A stretch of 7,196 nt of DNA from Candidatus Heimdallarchaeota archaeon (GTDB lineage: Archaea > Asgardarchaeota > Heimdallarchaeia > Heimdallarchaeales > Kariarchaeaceae): positions 1 through 7,196 of the forward strand of contig JALUTL010000208.1 of assembly GCA_027016475.1 (NCBI GenBank). Reading direction: 5' to 3'. The notes under the pieces were generated by a model. The model had not been told where the DNA came from. It did not search any database and was given only the letters and a program-made list of their open reading frames with translations. The position numbers and the translations under genes are program-made. Below are positions 4,886 through 7,196 of this stretch, piece after piece. Within the stretch, counting starts at the first letter, position 1. Every line of letters begins with the position of its first letter.

Positions 4886-6196
4886 ATGGCTGGAAAATCA
4901 TCAAAATCAAATGCGGAAACCGTTGTTATAGAAGCCGAAAACCCGATGGACAAGCTGAAAAGTACGGAAGTTAAAGAAATCCCATCCAAAAGCAAAAATG
5001 GAACGAATTCAGAAACAATGAAACTGCTTGACGTTCCAGGGCTTGGTCCAAAAACTGCCAAAATGCTGCAAGAAGGAGGAATTAACAGTCCTCATGACTT
5101 AATGCAGAAGAGTTTGGGTGAGTTGGAGGAGATAGGATTAACACGTCCAGCAGCGAAAAAGCTCAGATCAACGATTGCTCAGTTGTTTCCGGAACGGTAT
5201 GACGATTATGTAGAAGAGTTGAGCCTAGAAGATGTCGAAGGAATTGGGCCAACAACCGCAAAAGCCCTTAGAGAAAAGGGAATGAGCGTAGGATTGCTTG
5301 AAACCACCCCAATCAAGGAGTTGGAGGAACGCTATGGTTTAACGGCCAACGCTGCAATGAAATATCAAACCTACATTACAGAAACATTGAGAGGGGGATT
5401 CTTTACGAGCGCATTGGATGTTCTCGAAAAGCAAAGAACCAGTCAATATTTTACATTTGGAATTGAATCGGTTGACAATCTGACCTTTGTCAGTGAGTTG
5501 GGAAACGGAGGAGTGAGAGCAGGTGAAACATATGAATTTTTTGGAGCTTTTAGGTCCGGCAAATCTCAATTATGTCATCAATTGGCTGTCACAGTACAAA
5601 TGCCCCCTGAGCTTGGAGGAATTGGAAAGAAAGCAATATACATCGATACGGAAGGAACGTTTTCTCCAGCCCGTATTTTACAGATCGCTGAACGATTCAA
5701 AGAAGAAAAAGGATGGAAAAAGGATACAAACCAAATTCTTAAAGACGTCATGTATGCAAGAGCAAAAAACAGTGACATTCAGCAAGCAATTTCCATAAAA
5801 TTACTTGAAATGCTTAGCCAATTCCCAGATGAATACGGAATAATCATTGTCGATTCAGTGACTGCCCATTTCCGGGCAGAATATGCAGGCAGGGGCACGC
5901 TTGCAGAACGGCAGCAGATCCTCAATGCGCACCTCAACACGCTCCACCGGTTGGCAGACACCTACAATGTGGCCGTGGTGGTGACCAATCAAGTGCAGGC
6001 CAATCCTGCCCAATTTTTCGGCGACCCCACCAATGCCGTAGGCGGCAACATCATGGGACACTGGGCAGGCACCCGGTTTTACCTGCGGAAGTCCAAAGGG
6101 GAGAAGCGTGTGATCAAGGTATACGACAGCCCGGTTCTGGCGGAAAACGAAGCCGTTTTTGAAATTACTCCAGCAGGTCTTGTCTCATCTGAATAA
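4886..6196 (+). CDS. radA: DNA repair and recombination protein RadA, long form with two HhH domains
   Basis: RadA is the archaeal RecA/Rad51-family ATPase that forms filaments on single-stranded DNA and performs homology search and strand exchange. All core motifs are present: Walker A GAFRSGKS (220-227), YIDTEGTF with catalytic Glu256, Walker B IIIVDS (319-324), the L1-region GRGTLAERQQ (335-344), TNQV (367-370), the L2-region ANPAQFFGDPTNAVGGN, and DSP near 414-416. The polymerisation motif FxxA is at 173-176 (FTSA). At 436 residues it is about 100 longer than typical RadA. The extra length is N-terminal: a Lys/Ser/Glu-rich tail (1-45), then two helix-hairpin-helix units, VPGLGPKTAKML (50-61) and VEGIGPTTAKAL (117-128), where one is usual. 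A short insertion (about 200-206) precedes Walker A. Arg223 in Walker A, GGNI and the IKVYDSP tail resemble eukaryotic Rad51/Dmc1. The last third of the gene is much richer in GC than the rest. No intein is present. Confidence 0.97.
   Translation: MAGKSSKSNAETVVIEAENPMDKLKSTEVKEIPSKSKNGTNSETMKLLDVPGLGPKTAKMLQEGGINSPHDLMQKSLGELEEIGLTRPAAKKLRSTIAQLFPERYDDYVEELSLEDVEGIGPTTAKALREKGMSVGLLETTPIKELEERYGLTANAAMKYQTYITETLRGGFFTSALDVLEKQRTSQYFTFGIESVDNLTFVSELGNGGVRAGETYEFFGAFRSGKSQLCHQLAVTVQMPPELGGIGKKAIYIDTEGTFSPARILQIAERFKEEKGWKKDTNQILKDVMYARAKNSDIQQAISIKLLEMLSQFPDEYGIIIVDSVTAHFRAEYAGRGTLAERQQILNAHLNTLHRLADTYNVAVVVTNQVQANPAQFFGDPTNAVGGNIMGHWAGTRFYLRKSKGEKRVIKVYDSPVLAENEAVFEITPAGLVSSE
5865..6145. other. 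High-GC segment inside radA
   Basis: Counting in 60-base steps, GC is about 33% at 5701-5820, 45% at 5821-5880, then 58, 60, 57 and 58% across 5881-6120, and 50% at 6121-6180. Codons switch from A/T-ending to mostly C/G-ending over the same stretch, while the protein stays continuous and conserved. The segment covers the L1/L2 DNA-binding region and the core after Walker B. The edges are estimates. Confidence 0.8.
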
Positions 6197-6212
6197 CACA
6201 GCATCAAAGTTC

Positions 6213-6233
6213 TGTGGTAACCACAAGTTTTTT
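6213..6233 (+). terminator. Hairpin plus T6 after radA
   Basis: TGTGGT and ACCACA (6213-6218 and 6220-6225) form an inverted repeat around one A, in practice a 5-bp GC-containing stem with a three-base loop. Six T residues follow at 6228-6233. It starts 16 bases after the radA stop and resembles a bacterial intrinsic terminator; in archaea the T-tract alone could suffice. It suggests MBF1 is transcribed separately from radA. Confidence 0.6.
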
Positions 6234-6266
6234 CTAGCTTAGAAGCTTAATATTATTTAGACCTGT

Positions 6267-6794
6267 ATGAAAAGAAGCACCATAAGTTGCGAATTTTGCG
6301 GCAATGCAATTCGAGGGAACTCGTTTACAATTAAGGTAGAGGGGGCACTCTTAACAGTTTGTTCCAATTGTACGCAGTTTGGAAAAATTGTTGAAAGTCC
6401 GAAATCAAAGGCTGTATCGACCGCTTCACCTGTCAAAACCACTCGAAGGCCAGTGCAATCGGTTAGAAATCCGCCCAAAAAATACAGACCAAGGCAGGCA
6501 GATGCAGAAAAAGCATTGTCTGAAGACTACAGTTCAAAAATTCAAAGTGCAAGAACTAAAAACAAAATGACGCGGGAAGTTCTTGCAGCGAAAACGGGAA
6601 TTTCAACCTCACAGATTGCATCATTTGAAAGTGGCAAGCTCCGTCCCACTGACAATGAAGCCAAAAAGCTAGAACGAGTACTTGGAATATCACTTTTTGA
6701 AGAAACTATGGCAGATCCAGAATTTCTTGCAAAGGAGAGTACAAAAAAAGTTACATTTGGAGACATTGTTGAAATCAAAAGACGAGATAAATAA
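6267..6794 (+). CDS. Archaeal multiprotein bridging factor MBF1 (zinc ribbon plus HTH)
   Basis: MBF1 is a conserved transcription coactivator; in eukaryotes it bridges activators and TBP, and archaeal forms associate with transcription or ribosomes. The 175-residue protein has the archaeal layout. An N-terminal zinc ribbon uses Cys8, Cys11, Cys32 and Cys35 (CEFCG ... CSNC). A basic, Pro-rich, probably disordered linker spans ~45-78 (KTTRRPVQSVRNPPKKYRPR). A Cro/XRE-type helix-turn-helix spans ~88-143 (SSKIQSARTKNKMTREVLAAKTGISTSQIASFESGKLRPT). A short C-terminal tail includes KVTFGDIVEIKRRDK. The HTH signature with FESGKLRPT is strongly family-specific. The ATG at 6267 has no Shine-Dalgarno, so the message may be leaderless; AT-rich TTAATATTATTTA (6247-6259) lies just upstream but rather close for a TATA box. 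The gene follows radA by 70 bases across a terminator-like hairpin and precedes the UMP kinase gene by 44 bases. Confidence 0.95.
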   Translation: MKRSTISCEFCGNAIRGNSFTIKVEGALLTVCSNCTQFGKIVESPKSKAVSTASPVKTTRRPVQSVRNPPKKYRPRQADAEKALSEDYSSKIQSARTKNKMTREVLAAKTGISTSQIASFESGKLRPTDNEAKKLERVLGISLFEETMADPEFLAKESTKKVTFGDIVEIKRRDK

Positions 6795-6798
6795 AGTG

Positions 6799-6829
6799 GC
6801 AAGTAATTTAAGTCAAACCTTAAACTTGC
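6799..6829. repeat. Bulged inverted repeat at the UMP kinase promoter
   Basis: GCAAGT-AAT-TTAAG (6799-6812) pairs with CTTAAACTTGC (6819-6829): an 11-bp complementarity interrupted by one 3-base bulge (AAT), with a six-base loop. It fills most of the 44-base gap between MBF1 and the UMP kinase gene and overlaps the predicted TATA-like element. No T-tract follows, so an operator or leader structure is more likely than a terminator. Confidence 0.5.
6804..6812 (+). promoter_or_regulatory. TATA-like element for the UMP kinase gene
   Basis: TAATTTAAG is centred about 30 bases before the ATG at 6839, the spacing expected for a leaderless archaeal transcript. It lies inside the left arm of the inverted repeat at 6799-6829. 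Based on spacing and composition only. Confidence 0.4.
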
Positions 6830-6838
6830 TATAGTGAA

Positions 6839-7196
6839 ATGGGATTTGTGAGAATTGTTCTGAAAATTGGAGGAAGTATCCTTTTCAAAGAGGGAAAAAT
6901 ATACATTGACCGTGTTAAGGCCTATGTTGACTTGATCAAGCAGTTGAAAAATGAGGGGCACAGACTGGCAGTGATTGTGGGAGGAGGAGCGCCTGCTAGA
7001 GAATATTCAAAAGCAGTAAAAGAGCTTGGGGCATCATACACTGTTCAGGACATGTTAGGAATTGAGGCCTCAAGAATGAATGCTCGAATTTTTCAGAGTG
7101 CGTTTCCTGAGGCCTACCCAAATCCGCCCAAAAGCTACGAAGAGCTACAAGTTGCATTATCAACCCATGAAATTGTTTTTGTTGGAGGAATACAGC
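6839..7196 (+). CDS. pyrH: Uridylate kinase (UMP kinase), archaeal type, N-terminal part (3' end outside window)
   Basis: UMP kinase phosphorylates UMP to UDP with ATP in pyrimidine nucleotide synthesis and belongs to the amino-acid-kinase fold. The visible 119 residues are about half of the usual ~225. They show the phosphate-binding VLKIGGS (7-13), the VIVGGGAPAREY block (45-56), then the archaeal-type signature DMLGIEASRMNAR (71-83), the YPNPPKSYEEL stretch (93-103), and the start of the next glycine-rich strand VFVGGIQ (113-119), where the window ends. The archaeal family commonly has a TRLNA and a GGTQP at the last two; here Ser78 and Ile118 replace those Thr residues. The ATG at 6839 is chosen because it begins just before the first strand; a GTG at 6848 is possible. 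There is no convincing Shine-Dalgarno, and a TATA-like element about 30 bases upstream suggests leaderless translation. Confidence 0.94.
   Translation, partial: MGFVRIVLKIGGSILFKEGKIYIDRVKAYVDLIKQLKNEGHRLAVIVGGGAPAREYSKAVKELGASYTVQDMLGIEASRMNARIFQSAFPEAYPNPPKSYEELQVALSTHEIVFVGGIQ

Noticed and set aside
4765..5061. Minus-strand frame of 98 codons over the radA start
   Set aside because: It overlaps the radA promoter and N-terminus in antisense, and the Ser/Phe-rich sequence is what the complement of the Lys/Glu-rich RadA tail would give.
4886..6196. Intein as the reason for the long RadA
   Set aside because: The ATPase core is contiguous from Walker A to the C-terminus with no splicing motifs; the added length is N-terminal and explained by a second HhH domain.
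6542..6961. Minus-strand frame of 139 codons across MBF1 and the UMP kinase start
   Set aside because: It is antisense to two well-conserved genes and across a promoter region; its protein has no family features.
1..7196. CRISPR array, transposon, tRNA or rRNA
   Set aside because: No regularly spaced repeats, transposase motifs, cloverleaf sequences or rRNA-like stretches were seen on either strand.

Overview
This window reads as a chromosomal piece of an archaeon. It carries an archaeal RadA recombinase, an archaeal-type MBF1 (zinc ribbon plus helix-turn-helix) and an archaeal-type UMP kinase. It also has AT-rich TATA-like elements and T-tract ends. Two features hint at an Asgard archaeon of the Heimdallarchaeia kind: the tail of a kynurenine 3-monooxygenase (an aerobic kynurenine pathway has been reported in that group) and a RadA with several Rad51/Dmc1-like residues. 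This placement is inference; nothing here is a decisive taxonomic marker.

Layout. Bases 1-280 hold the 3' end of a kynurenine 3-monooxygenase gene, followed by a T8 tract. Bases 360-842 encode a small DNA-binding-type protein (coiled coil plus winged helix). The next three genes are on the minus strand, in transcription order: a TIM-barrel glycoside-hydrolase-like protein (4676-3612), a six-helix Pr6Pr/AIG1-like membrane protein (3516-2874) and an AMP-forming acetyl-CoA synthetase (2797-908). The synthetase converges on the winged-helix gene. A 209-base divergent promoter region with an 11-bp perfect inverted repeat separates the hydrolase-like gene from radA (4886-6196, plus). A hairpin plus T6 follows radA, then MBF1 (6267-6794) and the first half of a UMP kinase gene (6839 to the window end).

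How the genes relate. The plus-strand right half is an information-processing and nucleotide block (recombination, transcription coactivation, pyrimidine nucleotide synthesis). The minus-strand genes are metabolic or membrane functions that may share transcription. No shared pathway is evident among the three.

Most interesting points. (1) The membrane-protein gene is split by an apparent +1 shift at an A6 homopolymer; dropping one A restores a complete protein of about 213 residues. (2) RadA has two tandem helix-hairpin-helix domains plus a charged N-terminal tail, so it is about 100 residues longer than usual. (3) GC content inside radA jumps from about 33% to about 58% for roughly 280 bases, suggesting a mosaic gene. 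(4) Several intergenic inverted repeats overlap likely promoters. I found no CRISPR array, transposase, tRNA, rRNA or recognisable defence system. No wholly new multi-gene system can be supported from this window.
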